Shown piece by piece: positions 19,151-27,494 of a stretch of DNA of 64,000 nucleotides. The notes beneath the pieces were generated by a model. That model was not told the origin of the DNA and searched no databases. It worked only from the letters and a program-made list of their open reading frames with translations. The number at the start of each line of letters is the position of its first letter. Position 1 is the stretch's first letter. Source of the stretch: Desulfovibrionaceae bacterium (GTDB taxonomy: Bacteria > Desulfobacterota > Desulfovibrionia > Desulfovibrionales > Desulfovibrionaceae); the NCBI GenBank assembly GCA_009782775.1, contig WRIL01000010.1, forward strand, positions 1-64,000. Direction: 5' to 3'. A program made the translations under genes and the position numbers.

Positions 19151-20587
19151 ATGCGTGAAAAAAAAACTCCCGAAAAAAAAGATAAGGCCGGGACCAGCGA
19201 TGGGATGTTTATTGATCGGGCATACATTGAAGGCTTGCTGGAGGAGGCCAAAGGGGCCGACGAACGGGCTATCGGCGGCTACCTGGACAAGGCGGAAAAT
19301 TTCCAGGGTCTGAACCACCGCGAAATCGCCGCCCTGCTGGTCAGCGAACGCCCTGAGCACCTGCGGCGCATCCTCGACATCGCCGGCAGGATCAAACGGC
19401 ACATCTACGGCAACCGCATCGTCATGTTCGCTCCTCTGTACGTGAGCGATTACTGCGTGAACCGTTGCGCCTATTGCAGCTTCAACAGCGGCCATGCCTT
19501 CGGACGCCGCCGGCTTACCCTGGACGAAGTGCGCGAAGAGGTAACCATCCTCGAAATGATGGGACACAAACGTCTGGCCCTGGAGGCCGGGGAGAACGAC
19601 CACGAATGTTCCATCGAGTACATCCTTGACTGCATCAAGGCCATTTACGGACTGAAATTCGAAAACGGGGCCATCCGCCGGGTAAACGTAAACATCGCCG
19701 CCACCACCACTGAAAATTACCAAAAACTCAAAGAAGCCGGCATCGGCACCTACATTCTTTTTCAGGAAACCTACCATGAACCCACCTATAGCAGAGTCCA
19801 CCCGGCCGGACCGAAAAAAGACTTCGCCTGGCACCTGAACGCCTTTGACCGCGCCCAAAAAGGGGGAATTGACGATGTGGGCGGCGGCGTGCTCTTCGGC
19901 CTGGCCGACCCGCGCTTTGAGGTTCTTGGACTTATGCTCCACAACGAGCACCTGGAAGCCAAATTCGGGACCGGCTTTCACACCATTTCCGTCCCCCGGC
20001 TCTGCCCGGCCCAAGGCATGAACATCGGTGACTTTCCCAACTTGGTTGACGATGCCGCCTTTGAAAAAATCGTCGCCGTCATCCGCCTGGCCGTGCCCTT
20101 TACAGGCATGATCCTCTCCACCAGAGAAAACCGCGCCATGCGCAAAAAACTGCTGCAAGCGGGCATCTCCCAACTCAGCGCCGGATCCAGCACCGAAGTC
20201 GGCGGTTACGCCAAGCGTGAACAGCGGGCCAGGGGCAACCCCCAGTTCTTGGTCAACGACGAACGCAACGCCATGACGATTATTTCGGAACTCATGGAAG
20301 ACGGATATATCCCCAGTTTCTGCACCGCCTGCTACCGGAACGGACGCACCGGCGACCGCTTCATGTCCCTGGCTAAATCCGGGAAAATCGGCAACGTCTG
20401 CCTGCCCAACGCCCTGATGACCCTTTCCGAGTATTCCATGGATTACGGGGATGAAATTTTCCGGGAAAAGGCCGCAGCCATTATTGACCAGGAGATTCCA
20501 CATATCGCCGATGAAAGGATCCGTCGGCGGACCTTGGAGAACGTGAAAAGGATCCGGGGCTCGGGAGAACGGGATTTCTTTGTCTGA
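19151..20587 (+). CDS. hydG: [FeFe]-hydrogenase H-cluster radical SAM maturase HydG (tyrosine lyase)
   Basis: A 478-residue radical-SAM enzyme that cleaves tyrosine to supply the CO and CN ligands of the H-cluster. The SAM cluster motif C102-x3-C106-x2-C109 (CVNRCAYCSF) is present. The C-terminal auxiliary cluster motif CxxC-x22-C, diagnostic of HydG, is also complete (CTAC ... NVCLPN). The segment VNVNIAATTTENYQKLKEAG and FQETYHEPTYSRVHP fit the ThiH/HydG barrel. It is followed by hydE 10 nt downstream. Confidence 0.97.
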   Translation: MREKKTPEKKDKAGTSDGMFIDRAYIEGLLEEAKGADERAIGGYLDKAENFQGLNHREIAALLVSERPEHLRRILDIAGRIKRHIYGNRIVMFAPLYVSDYCVNRCAYCSFNSGHAFGRRRLTLDEVREEVTILEMMGHKRLALEAGENDHECSIEYILDCIKAIYGLKFENGAIRRVNVNIAATTTENYQKLKEAGIGTYILFQETYHEPTYSRVHPAGPKKDFAWHLNAFDRAQKGGIDDVGGGVLFGLADPRFEVLGLMLHNEHLEAKFGTGFHTISVPRLCPAQGMNIGDFPNLVDDAAFEKIVAVIRLAVPFTGMILSTRENRAMRKKLLQAGISQLSAGSSTEVGGYAKREQRARGNPQFLVNDERNAMTIISELMEDGYIPSFCTACYRNGRTGDRFMSLAKSGKIGNVCLPNALMTLSEYSMDYGDEIFREKAAAIIDQEIPHIADERIRRRTLENVKRIRGSGERDFFV

Positions 20588-20597
20588 GGAGCAGGCG

Positions 20598-21608
20598 ATG
20601 CGCGCGGCGCGCCTCAGTGACCGGAATCTCCTGCGGCTGATTGCCGGCGTAGATCCTGACGAGAACGAGGATCTCTTCGCCCTGGCCCGCAAGGCGCGTA
20701 AGAAACATTACGGAAATGGCGTGTACTTCCGCGGACTTATTGAAATAACCAATTACTGCCGTAACGACTGCTACTACTGCGGGCTGCGCCGCTCCAACGC
20801 CAAACTGGAACGCTACCGGCTCTCCCTGGAGGAGATTCTCGCCTGTTGCCGCGCCGGTGACCGGCTCGGCTATAAAACCTTCGTGCTCCAGGGGGGCGAT
20901 GACCCACAACTCAACGACACGCGGGCAGTGGAAATAATCACCGCCGTCCGCCGGGAATTTCCCGGACACGCCCTGACCCTGTCTTTCGGCGAACGCAGCC
21001 GGGAAAGCTACGCGGCCTTCTTCGCCGCCGGGGGCAATCGCTACCTCCTGCGCCACGAGAGCGCCTCGGAGGAACATTACGCGAGGCTCCACCCGCCGGA
21101 CATGAACCCGGCCGCGCGCAAAGAATGCCTGCGCAACCTCAAGGATATCGGCTTTCAGACCGGGGCCGGCTTTATGGTGGGCTCCCCCTTCCAGACCCCG
21201 GAAAACCTGCTGGAAGACCTGCGCTTCCTGGAAGAATTACAACCGCAGATGATCGGCATCGGTCCTTTTATACCCCATAAGGATACCCCCTTCGGAGGGG
21301 CCGGAGCCGGAAGTCTGATCCTGACCTTGAAGATGGTCGCCCTGGCCAGGATTATGCTGCCCAAGGCCCTGATCCCGGCCACTACCGCCCTGGGAACCAT
21401 CGCCCCCGACGGATGGGAGCAAGGGCTCAAGGCCGGGGCCAACGTGATCATGCCCAACCTCACGCCTATGGCCGCGCGCAGACTATATGCCCTGTATGAC
21501 AACAAGGTCTCCGCCGGAGATGGGGCCGAGACCCTGGACTATTTGGCCGACAGAATACGCACGGCCGGCTTCACGCCGGAGATGGGCCGGGGCGACGCCC
21601 TTGAATAA
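20598..21608 (+). CDS. hydE: [FeFe]-hydrogenase H-cluster radical SAM maturase HydE
   Basis: A 336-residue radical-SAM protein needed to build the dithiomethylamine-bridged 2Fe precursor. The start is taken at ATG 20598 because GAGGA at 20586-20590 has proper spacing; a TTG at 20580 would overlap hydG and has no better signal. The SAM cluster motif is C54-x3-C58-x2-C61 (CRNDCYYCGLR). Other HydE marks are LQGGDDPQ, LSFGERSRESYAAFFAAGGNR and RLHPPDMN, and GFMVGSPFQTPENLLEDLRFL. The end lies 26 nt from the convergent hydA stop. Confidence 0.95.
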   Translation: MRAARLSDRNLLRLIAGVDPDENEDLFALARKARKKHYGNGVYFRGLIEITNYCRNDCYYCGLRRSNAKLERYRLSLEEILACCRAGDRLGYKTFVLQGGDDPQLNDTRAVEIITAVRREFPGHALTLSFGERSRESYAAFFAAGGNRYLLRHESASEEHYARLHPPDMNPAARKECLRNLKDIGFQTGAGFMVGSPFQTPENLLEDLRFLEELQPQMIGIGPFIPHKDTPFGGAGAGSLILTLKMVALARIMLPKALIPATTALGTIAPDGWEQGLKAGANVIMPNLTPMAARRLYALYDNKVSAGDGAETLDYLADRIRTAGFTPEMGRGDALE

Positions 21609-21634
21609 ACTTGGCTCCCGCCCCGATTTCTTTC

Positions 21635-23371
21635 TTACCTGTGCGGCATGGACCAAACGCTATGGTCTGAATGCAACAGATGGTGCGCCTTGTGGGAGAG
21701 AGGCTTTTCCAGGTAGCTGTCGTACAGAGCCCGCACGGCGGGATTTTCGTGGGAATAGCGCAGGGGAGACGAGGCGTCCAGCTTGAAGAGCTTATCTCCC
21801 CGGACCTCCGCCAACTCCTGCCCCATGGCGATGGGCTGGCCGCCGCCGCCGGCGCAGCCGCCGGGGCAGGCCATGATCTCCACAAAATCGTATCGCGCCG
21901 CGCCGGAGCGGATGGCTTCCATCAGTTTGCGGGCATTGCCCAGACCGCTGGCCACCGCGACTTTGATGGCGGAACCGGCGACGTCGAATTCCGCGCTTTT
22001 CCAGCCTCGCATGCCCCGGACTTTCTTGAAGGCGTCGTCCGTAGGCGGTTTTTTGCCGGTGACCACGCAGTACACGGTGCGCAAAGCCGCTTCCATTACC
22101 CCGCCGGTGGCCCCGAAAATGATCCCCGCGCCGCTGGCCTGGCCCAGAGGATCGTCAAAATCCTCATCCGCCAAGGCCGCTAGGTCGATGTGCTCGGAGC
22201 GGATGAACCGGGCGAATTCCCTGGTGGTGAGCACTACGTCCACATCCTGCCCCGCGCCGGCGCTGTTCATGGAAGGCAGAGCCGCTTCGTGTTTTTTGGC
22301 CACGCAGGGCATGATGGAGACCACGAAGAGTTTTTGGGGATCGATCTTTTTCGCCTCCGCGAAGTAGGACTTGGCAACGGCCCCGAACATCTGCTGCGGC
22401 GACTTGGCGCTGGAGAGGCAGCCCACCATGTCCGGGTATTGCCCCTTGATGAAGCGCACCCAACCGGGACAACAGGAGGTGAACATGGGATACTCGGGCT
22501 TCTTTGCGGCATGCAGCACCCGCTCAATGAGTTCGCTTCCTTCCTCCATGATGGTCAAATCCGCCGCGAAATCGGTATCAAAAACATAGTCGAAGCCGAT
22601 GCGCCGCAGGGCTGCGGCCATCTTGCCAGGGGTGGCTTTATCCCGACTGAGTCCCAAAGTTTCCGCCCAGGCGGCGCGCACCGCCGGGGCTACTTGAACC
22701 ACGGTGACACGGTCTGGATCCGCAAGGGCATCCAGCACTTTTTCCGTATCGTCCCTGGCGGTCAGCGCCCCCACCGGGCAGTGGGTTATACATTGGCCGC
22801 AGAGGGCGCAGCCGCTTTCGTGAATTTTCTTGTTGCCGCTTACGTCCACGTCAATGTGGGAGCCGAAATTCACCAGATCCCAAACATGCAAATCCTGGAT
22901 ATGGTCGCAGACCTGAATGCAACGCATGCACTGCACACATTTTCCCATATCCCGGATCAGCGGCAGGCTCTTGTCCCAGATCGCTGGGATGGTTTCGTTT
23001 TTATAGACTCGCTCCACTATGCCAAGGTCGTTCGCCAGGCTTTGCAGAGCGCAATTCCCGCTACGGGCGCAGGTGAGGCACTGGCAGTCATGCCTGGACA
23101 AAAGCAGACCTACATTGACCTTTCTGGCCCGGCGCACCCGCGGGCTGTTGGTGAAAACGGTCAGGCCTTTTTCCACCGGGGTATTGCAGGCCGCCACCAA
23201 CCGGTCCAGCCCGGCGACCTCCACCATGCAGACCCGGCAGGCGCCGATCTCGTTGAGCCCCTCAAGGTGGCAAAGAGTAGGAACGGCTATGCCGGCTGAC
23301 CTGGCGGCTTCCAGGATAGTCGCGCCTTCACTGGCCGTGATCTTTTTATGGTCTATGGTGAGTTTTACCAT
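21635..23371 (-). CDS. hydA: [FeFe]-hydrogenase catalytic subunit, monomer-type domain layout (HndD/CpI-like)
   Basis: 578 residues. The layout is an N-terminal 2Fe-2S ferredoxin domain (CHLEGLNEIGACRVCMVEV), a His-ligated 4Fe-4S motif (HDCQCLTCARSGNC), two 4Fe-4S clusters (CVQCMRCIQVCD; CALCGQCITHCP), and the H-cluster domain: TSCCPGW at 298-304, MPCVAKKHEA with C356, and CPGGC at 502-506. A small-subunit-like tail follows, so all H-cluster ligands and the proton-relay cysteine are intact. The enzyme interconverts H2 with protons and electrons. No export signal is seen, so it is cytoplasmic. It overlaps the upstream flavoprotein gene by 7 nt, so the two are coupled; the partner suggests NAD(P)H-linked electron transfer. 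Confidence 0.95.
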   Translation of the reverse strand: MVKLTIDHKKITASEGATILEAARSAGIAVPTLCHLEGLNEIGACRVCMVEVAGLDRLVAACNTPVEKGLTVFTNSPRVRRARKVNVGLLLSRHDCQCLTCARSGNCALQSLANDLGIVERVYKNETIPAIWDKSLPLIRDMGKCVQCMRCIQVCDHIQDLHVWDLVNFGSHIDVDVSGNKKIHESGCALCGQCITHCPVGALTARDDTEKVLDALADPDRVTVVQVAPAVRAAWAETLGLSRDKATPGKMAAALRRIGFDYVFDTDFAADLTIMEEGSELIERVLHAAKKPEYPMFTSCCPGWVRFIKGQYPDMVGCLSSAKSPQQMFGAVAKSYFAEAKKIDPQKLFVVSIMPCVAKKHEAALPSMNSAGAGQDVDVVLTTREFARFIRSEHIDLAALADEDFDDPLGQASGAGIIFGATGGVMEAALRTVYCVVTGKKPPTDDAFKKVRGMRGWKSAEFDVAGSAIKVAVASGLGNARKLMEAIRSGAARYDFVEIMACPGGCAGGGGQPIAMGQELAEVRGDKLFKLDASSPLRYSHENPAVRALYDSYLEKPLSHKAHHLLHSDHSVWSMPHR

Positions 23372-25200
23372 TGGGCCTTCCTCCCTCCCCTGAACGAACC
23401 GTAGCCGAAACGGTCACAACGCAAACAGCGCCCGGCCTCCTGTATGGCTTCATCGCGGCTCATGCCCAGTTCCAGATGCCCGAAGTCGTTTTTCCGCTCA
23501 GAGGGGCTTTTTTCCCTCATGATCACCCGCCCCCAGTGTTTTTTGTTTTCCAGCCTGGGATCCGGAATGGACACTCCCGCCGAAATTTTGTGATCAAAAC
23601 CCAAGTAGTTGTCGATATTGGCCGCGGCCACCTTGCCGGCCTCCACCGCGCGGATCACCGTGGCCGGCCCGGTGGCGCAGTCACCGCCCGCGAAGACGCC
23701 TGGCATGCCTTCAACACTGCCGTCACCACGGGTTTGCAGGATGTTTCTCTTGGCCTTGACCCCGAAACGAATGAAATGATCCGCCTCGATATCCTGCCCG
23801 ACCGCCAGGATCAAAATATCGCAAGCGATGCGCTGCCGGGGTTTGTCGGCATTCACGGGCTTCGGCCTGCCGTCTTCTATGGGGCCGATAATCTGGGGAT
23901 GGGTCCAGAGGGCGATGACGTTGTCGTCCAGGTCTCCTTCAATGAGCGCCGGCGCCTGCAAGGACATTATTTCGCAGCCTTCGGCGACAGCCCCTTCAAT
24001 TTCCTCCGGCAAAGCTGTCATATCCTCCTGGCGGCGGCGGTAGGCGATGGTCACATTGGCCGCCCCCAGCCGCACCGCGGAACGGGCGACATCCATGGCG
24101 ACATTGCCGCCGCCGACGACGATCACCCTTCTGCCCCCGAAGTCCGGGAGTTTTCCGTCGCCGATGCCTCCAAGCATCTGCACTGCCGAAACAACACCCC
24201 GCAGGTTCTCTCCTTCAAGTTCCAGCTTTTTTTCCGTATGGGCGCCAATGGCGATGAACAGGGCATCGTATTGCCCGCGCAATTCGTCAAGAGGGATTCC
24301 TCCACCGATGTCCGCGCCCAAGCGGACCTTGATGCCTGTGGAGAGGATGGCGTCAATATCCCGCTGCAATTCCTCCCTGGGCAGGCGGTAGCTCGGGATG
24401 CCGTAACGCAGCATGCCGCCGAGGAATTTTCTCTTTTCGTAAACCGTTACCGTGTGTCCCATCAATTGCAGGAAATAGGCCGCCGACAATCCCGCCGGAC
24501 CGCCGCCTACGACGGCCACTTTTTTCCCGGTCTTGGAAGCCGCCGGCTGAAGCGTGGGCGTGTTATCGCAATTGTCCACGGCGAAACGCTTAAGCCCCCG
24601 GATATTCAGACCTACATCCAAAATATTCCGCCGGCACCTGGTTTCGCAGGGATGTTCGCAGATTAGGCCGCAAGCCCCTGGAAAGGGGTTGTCCTTTCTG
24701 ATGAGCCTGACCGCGTCCTCGTAGCGGCCGCTCTCCACCAAAGAAATATAGCCGGGAATGTCCACATGGGCGGGGCAAAAATTCACGCAGGGCACGGAAC
24801 CGCCTTCGTCAGGCGAGCATTTGCCGCTGGAGACGTGATTTTCATAGTCACCGCGGAAATTGCGCAGGCCCTTGAGCACCGTGCCCGCAGCCTCGTAACC
24901 GATGGCGCAGTCCGCGGACTCGTAGATGACCAGGGCGGTTTTTTCCAACAGGACCAGGGAAGCCATCTCCGCCCGTCCTTTCAAAATATCTTCAATAATG
25001 TTGCCCAGTTGGGAAAGGCCTATACGGCAGGGCACACATTTGCCGCAGGATTGGGCATGGCATAGTTTCAGGATGGAGGCGACCAGGTTGACGTGGCAGT
25101 TGCCGAAGGGGCTCACAAACAAACGCCGTTCAATATCCCGCAACACGTCGTCAATGGCTGCCTGGGCCGCGCTTTCCTTAAAGAGGTTTAACCGGGCCAA
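23365..25200 (-). CDS. Hydrogenase-linked flavoprotein: NuoF-type 4Fe-4S domain fused to GltD-like NAD(P)H oxidoreductase
   Basis: 611 residues. The start is a TTG with AGGAGG 6 nt upstream. Residues 1-110 match the C-terminal 4Fe-4S part of NuoF/HydB (SCGKCVPCRIGL, C52/C55/C58), without the NuoF FMN/NADH domain. The rest resembles the small subunit of glutamate synthase: a cysteine-rich N-part (CVNFCPAHVDIPGYISL, CGLICEHPCETRCRRN), an FAD site near 228 (VAVVGGGPAGLSAAYF), an NAD(P) site near 359 (VIVVGGGNVAMDVA), and the ending GGDCATGPATVIRAVEAGK. A last cysteine pair (RCLRCDRFG) lies near the C-terminus. It heads the hydA operon. Such 'glutamate-synthase-linked' [FeFe] hydrogenases have been grouped as A2 with unproven partners. 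Confidence 0.88.
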   Translation of the reverse strand: MARLNLFKESAAQAAIDDVLRDIERRLFVSPFGNCHVNLVASILKLCHAQSCGKCVPCRIGLSQLGNIIEDILKGRAEMASLVLLEKTALVIYESADCAIGYEAAGTVLKGLRNFRGDYENHVSSGKCSPDEGGSVPCVNFCPAHVDIPGYISLVESGRYEDAVRLIRKDNPFPGACGLICEHPCETRCRRNILDVGLNIRGLKRFAVDNCDNTPTLQPAASKTGKKVAVVGGGPAGLSAAYFLQLMGHTVTVYEKRKFLGGMLRYGIPSYRLPREELQRDIDAILSTGIKVRLGADIGGGIPLDELRGQYDALFIAIGAHTEKKLELEGENLRGVVSAVQMLGGIGDGKLPDFGGRRVIVVGGGNVAMDVARSAVRLGAANVTIAYRRRQEDMTALPEEIEGAVAEGCEIMSLQAPALIEGDLDDNVIALWTHPQIIGPIEDGRPKPVNADKPRQRIACDILILAVGQDIEADHFIRFGVKAKRNILQTRGDGSVEGMPGVFAGGDCATGPATVIRAVEAGKVAAANIDNYLGFDHKISAGVSIPDPRLENKKHWGRVIMREKSPSERKNDFGHLELGMSRDEAIQEAGRCLRCDRFGYGSFRGGRKAQW

Positions 25201-25266
25201 TGTCGTCCTCCTTTGCCGCGCCAGAGCGGCCTCCGGCCGCGTTCCAGGGGAAAAAACAGGTGCGGC

Positions 25267-25285
25267 TTACAACTGAAGCTTGTAA
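25267..25285. promoter_or_regulatory. Palindromic operator candidate upstream of the hydrogenase operon
   Basis: TTACAA-N7-TTGTAA, a perfect 6-bp dyad, lies 67 nt before the start of the flavoprotein-hydA operon. The spacing and size fit a dimeric regulator such as a Crp/Fnr- or Rex-type protein, but the half-site matches none of those consensuses exactly. No convincing -35/-10 pair was found around it. Confidence 0.4.
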
Positions 25286-25330
25286 TTAAAAAAAAGCTTA
25301 GTCAAGGCAAATCAGGAGCCCTGACAAAAA

Positions 25331-25362
25331 ATTAAGAAGATCCGGGGTTTTTGACAACCCCG
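25331..25362 (-). terminator. Intrinsic terminator of tRNA-Met
   Basis: On the reverse strand CGGGGTT (25356-25362) and AACCCCG-type pairing (25343-25349) form a seven-base stem with a short loop, followed by a T-rich stretch (ATCTTCTTAATTTTTT). It lies 20 nt after the tRNA 3' end. Confidence 0.65.
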
Positions 25363-25381
25363 AATCTCCCTGATAAAATTC

Positions 25382-25458
25382 TGGTAGCAAGGGGGGGATT
25401 CGAACCCTCGACATCACAGGTATGAACCGTGCGCTCTGACCAACTGAGCTACCTTGCC
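25382..25458 (-). tRNA. tRNA-Met (anticodon CAT)
   Basis: A 77-nt cloverleaf including an encoded CCA (TGG at 25382-25384 on the plus strand). The acceptor GGCAAGG pairs with CCTTGCT, the D-arm is AGCTCAGTTGGTCAGAGC, the anticodon stem is CACGG/CTGTG with loop TTCATAC, and the T-arm contains GGTTCGAATCC. The first pair is G-U rather than the C-A mismatch of initiators, so it is an elongator tRNA. A CAT anticodon could also be tRNA-Ile with lysidine, which the sequence alone does not exclude. Confidence 0.93.
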
Positions 25459-25516
25459 CCCGGTTCGCCGGTCGCACGGACAGGCTGGATAGCCCGCCGC
25501 TTGGCGGCTGTGCTGA

Positions 25517-25545
25517 AATCTATTCAAGATCGCCGGCCTTGGCAA
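25517..25545 (-). promoter_or_regulatory. Sigma-70-like promoter for tRNA-Met
   Basis: Reverse strand TTGCCA (25540-25545), 17-nt spacer, TAGATT (25517-25522). The predicted start is about 50 nt before the mature tRNA end. Confidence 0.45.
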
Positions 25546-25566
25546 GTTTTTTTTGCAGGGAGAACC

Positions 25567-25767
25567 ATGAGCGCCATCATGCCGCAAGGCGAGCTCCTGA
25601 CCCGCGCCTTCAAATGGATTGCCGAAACCCTGGCTGAAAAACCCCAGGCCGATCCCCACCGGATCCTGGACGAGGCCGGAATGCGTTTCAACCTCTCCCC
25701 GGCCGAGGGCGGACAGCTCTTACGCCTGATCCTCCACCCGCCTGACACGCCACAGGACACACAATGA
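25567..25767 (+). CDS. Unrecognised small protein (66 aa)
   Basis: ATG at 25567 with AGGGA about 7 nt upstream; a longer open frame upstream runs back through the tRNA and is not credible. The protein is soluble and helical-looking (LLTRAFKWIAETLAEKPQ, HRILDEAGMRFNLSPAEGG) with no cysteine or membrane span. Its stop overlaps the ogt ATG (ATGA), so it is translated with the alkyltransferase gene. I do not recognise the family. Confidence 0.6.
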   Translation: MSAIMPQGELLTRAFKWIAETLAEKPQADPHRILDEAGMRFNLSPAEGGQLLRLILHPPDTPQDTQ

Positions 25768-26219
25768 ATGCATGCGCCATTGCAAGCCCGGTGGGGGGGC
25801 TCTTCCTGCGGGAAGAAGACGGGGCCCTGACCGCCCTGGACTTTACCGCTGCCCTCGAAGGACCCTCGCCCTCTTCCCCCCTGTTGCGCGAGGCCGTCGG
25901 CCAACTGGCGGCCTACTTCGCCGGTCGGCTACGGATCTTTTCCCTGCCCCTGCGTCCATCCGGAACCCCTTTCATGCTGAGAGTCTGGGAAGAACTCCGG
26001 CGCATCCCCTACGGCCGCACCGCCAGCTACAAAGACATCGCCATCGCCGCTGGGCATCCTCTAGCCTTTCGGGCCGTAGGGCAGGCCAACCACAGGAACC
26101 CCCTAGCCATTTTCATCCCCTGCCACCGGGTTATCGCCCATGACGGAAGCTTGGCCGGTTACGGCGGGGGCCTAGAGATAAAAAAGCACCTGCTACGCCT
26201 GGAAGGCGTTCGCATCTGA
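25764..26219 (+). CDS. ogt: Methylated-DNA-[protein]-cysteine S-methyltransferase
   Basis: A 151-residue suicide repair protein that removes alkyl groups from O6-alkylguanine. The active-site motif PCHRV is present, followed by [20 protein letters not shown]. Upstream are the DNA-binding helix-turn-helix stretch [17 protein letters not shown] and [15 protein letters not shown]. The short N-terminal domain is typical of the Ogt/MGMT type without the Ada domain. tyrS follows 11 nt downstream. Confidence 0.94.
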   Translation: MNACAIASPVGGLFLREEDGALTALDFTAALEGPSPSSPLLREAVGQLAAYFAGRLRIFSLPLRPSGTPFMLRVWEELRRIPYGRTASYKDIAIAAGHPLAFRAVGQANHRNPLAIFIPCHRVIAHDGSLAGYGGGLEIKKHLLRLEGVRI

Positions 26220-26230
26220 GGAGAATTCCG

Positions 26231-27466
26231 ATGCCGGAAAAACAAACGGCTACGCCCCAGCCTTTGAGCAAACAGGCGGTAGACGGGCAACTGGCCCTGA
26301 TCACCCGCGGCATCGCCGAACTGATCAACCTGGAAGAACTGCGCACCAAGATCGCCAGAGGCAGACCCCTGAACATCAAAGTGGGATTTGACCCCACCGC
26401 GCCGGATCTGCATCTGGGGCATACCGTGGTAATTCAGAAAATGCGGCATTTCCAGCAACTTGGGCATACCGTGGTCTTTCTTATCGGCGACTTCACCGGC
26501 ACCATCGGCGATCCCTCGGGCCGCTCCGAGACCCGCCCGCCTCTCACCCGCGAACAGATCCTGCAAAATGCGGAAACCTACAAAAAACAGGTCTTCAAGA
26601 TTCTCGACCCGCAAAAAACCATTGTGGACTTCAACTCCCGCTGGCTGGGCGCCATGACCGCCGCCGACATCATCCGCCTAGCCTCCCGCTATACCGTGGC
26701 CCGGCTCATGGAGCGCGCCGATTTCGCCAAGCGTTTCCAGGGCAATATCCCCATCGCCGTGCATGAATTTCTCTACCCCCTGGCCCAGGCTTACGACTCC
26801 GTGGCCCTGCGCACCGATGTGGAGATGGGGGGAACTGACCAAACCTTCAACCTGTTGGTGGGCAGGCATATCCAGGCCCAGTATGGGCAAGAGTCCCAAT
26901 GCGTCATTACCCTGCCCCTGCTGGAAGGGCTTGACGGCGTAAAAAAAATGTCCAAGTCCCTGGGCAATTACATCGGCATCAACGAGCCGCCCGCCGAGAT
27001 CTTCGGCAAGGCCATGTCCATTTCCGATGAGCTGATGTGGCGCTATTACGAATTGCTCTCGGATAAAAGCCTCGAAGAGATCACCCGGATGAAGGAAGAA
27101 GTGGAGACAGGCCGACTCCATCCCAAAACCGCCAAGGAAGAGCTGGCCTGTGAACTCACCGCCCGTTACCACGATCTCCAGGCGGCGGAAGAGGCCCGCC
27201 GCGACTTCCAGGCCGTCTTCAGCGGCGGCGGCATACCTGAAGATACGCCCAGCCTGTCCTGCACACAGGGAGAAGACTCCGCGCCTGTCGCTTTCCTGAC
27301 CAGAGGAGGGCTGACCTCCTCCAGGGGCGAGGCCAGGCGTCTGGTGGATCAAAAAGCCCTGACCCTGAACGGGCGCATCTGCGCCGACCCCGTCTCCTCC
27401 TTGCCCGCAGGAGAATATATCGTCAAATTGGGCAAAAAACGTTTCTTAAAACTACTGGTGAAATGA
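26231..27466 (+). CDS. tyrS: Tyrosyl-tRNA synthetase
   Basis: A 411-residue class Ic synthetase for tRNA-Tyr. The HIGH-type motif is in [13 protein letters not shown] and the KMSKS loop is [34 protein letters not shown] and [16 protein letters not shown] form the tyrosine pocket. A C-terminal S4 RNA-binding domain ([20 protein letters not shown]) completes it. The layout resembles the TyrZ-like HLGH form rather than the E. coli HIGH form. Shine-Dalgarno GAGGAG lies just upstream. Confidence 0.95.
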   Translation: MPEKQTATPQPLSKQAVDGQLALITRGIAELINLEELRTKIARGRPLNIKVGFDPTAPDLHLGHTVVIQKMRHFQQLGHTVVFLIGDFTGTIGDPSGRSETRPPLTREQILQNAETYKKQVFKILDPQKTIVDFNSRWLGAMTAADIIRLASRYTVARLMERADFAKRFQGNIPIAVHEFLYPLAQAYDSVALRTDVEMGGTDQTFNLLVGRHIQAQYGQESQCVITLPLLEGLDGVKKMSKSLGNYIGINEPPAEIFGKAMSISDELMWRYYELLSDKSLEEITRMKEEVETGRLHPKTAKEELACELTARYHDLQAAEEARRDFQAVFSGGGIPEDTPSLSCTQGEDSAPVAFLTRGGLTSSRGEARRLVDQKALTLNGRICADPVSSLPAGEYIVKLGKKRFLKLLVK

Positions 27467-27494
27467 ATTTTCATCCACCGGCAGGAGGTTACGC

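Noticed and set aside
25351-25379. Near-consensus forward promoter TTGACA-N17-TAAAAT
   Set aside because: The TTGACA falls in the loop and stem of the tRNA-Met terminator and would transcribe the tRNA antisense. Probably coincidence, though antisense transcription cannot be excluded.
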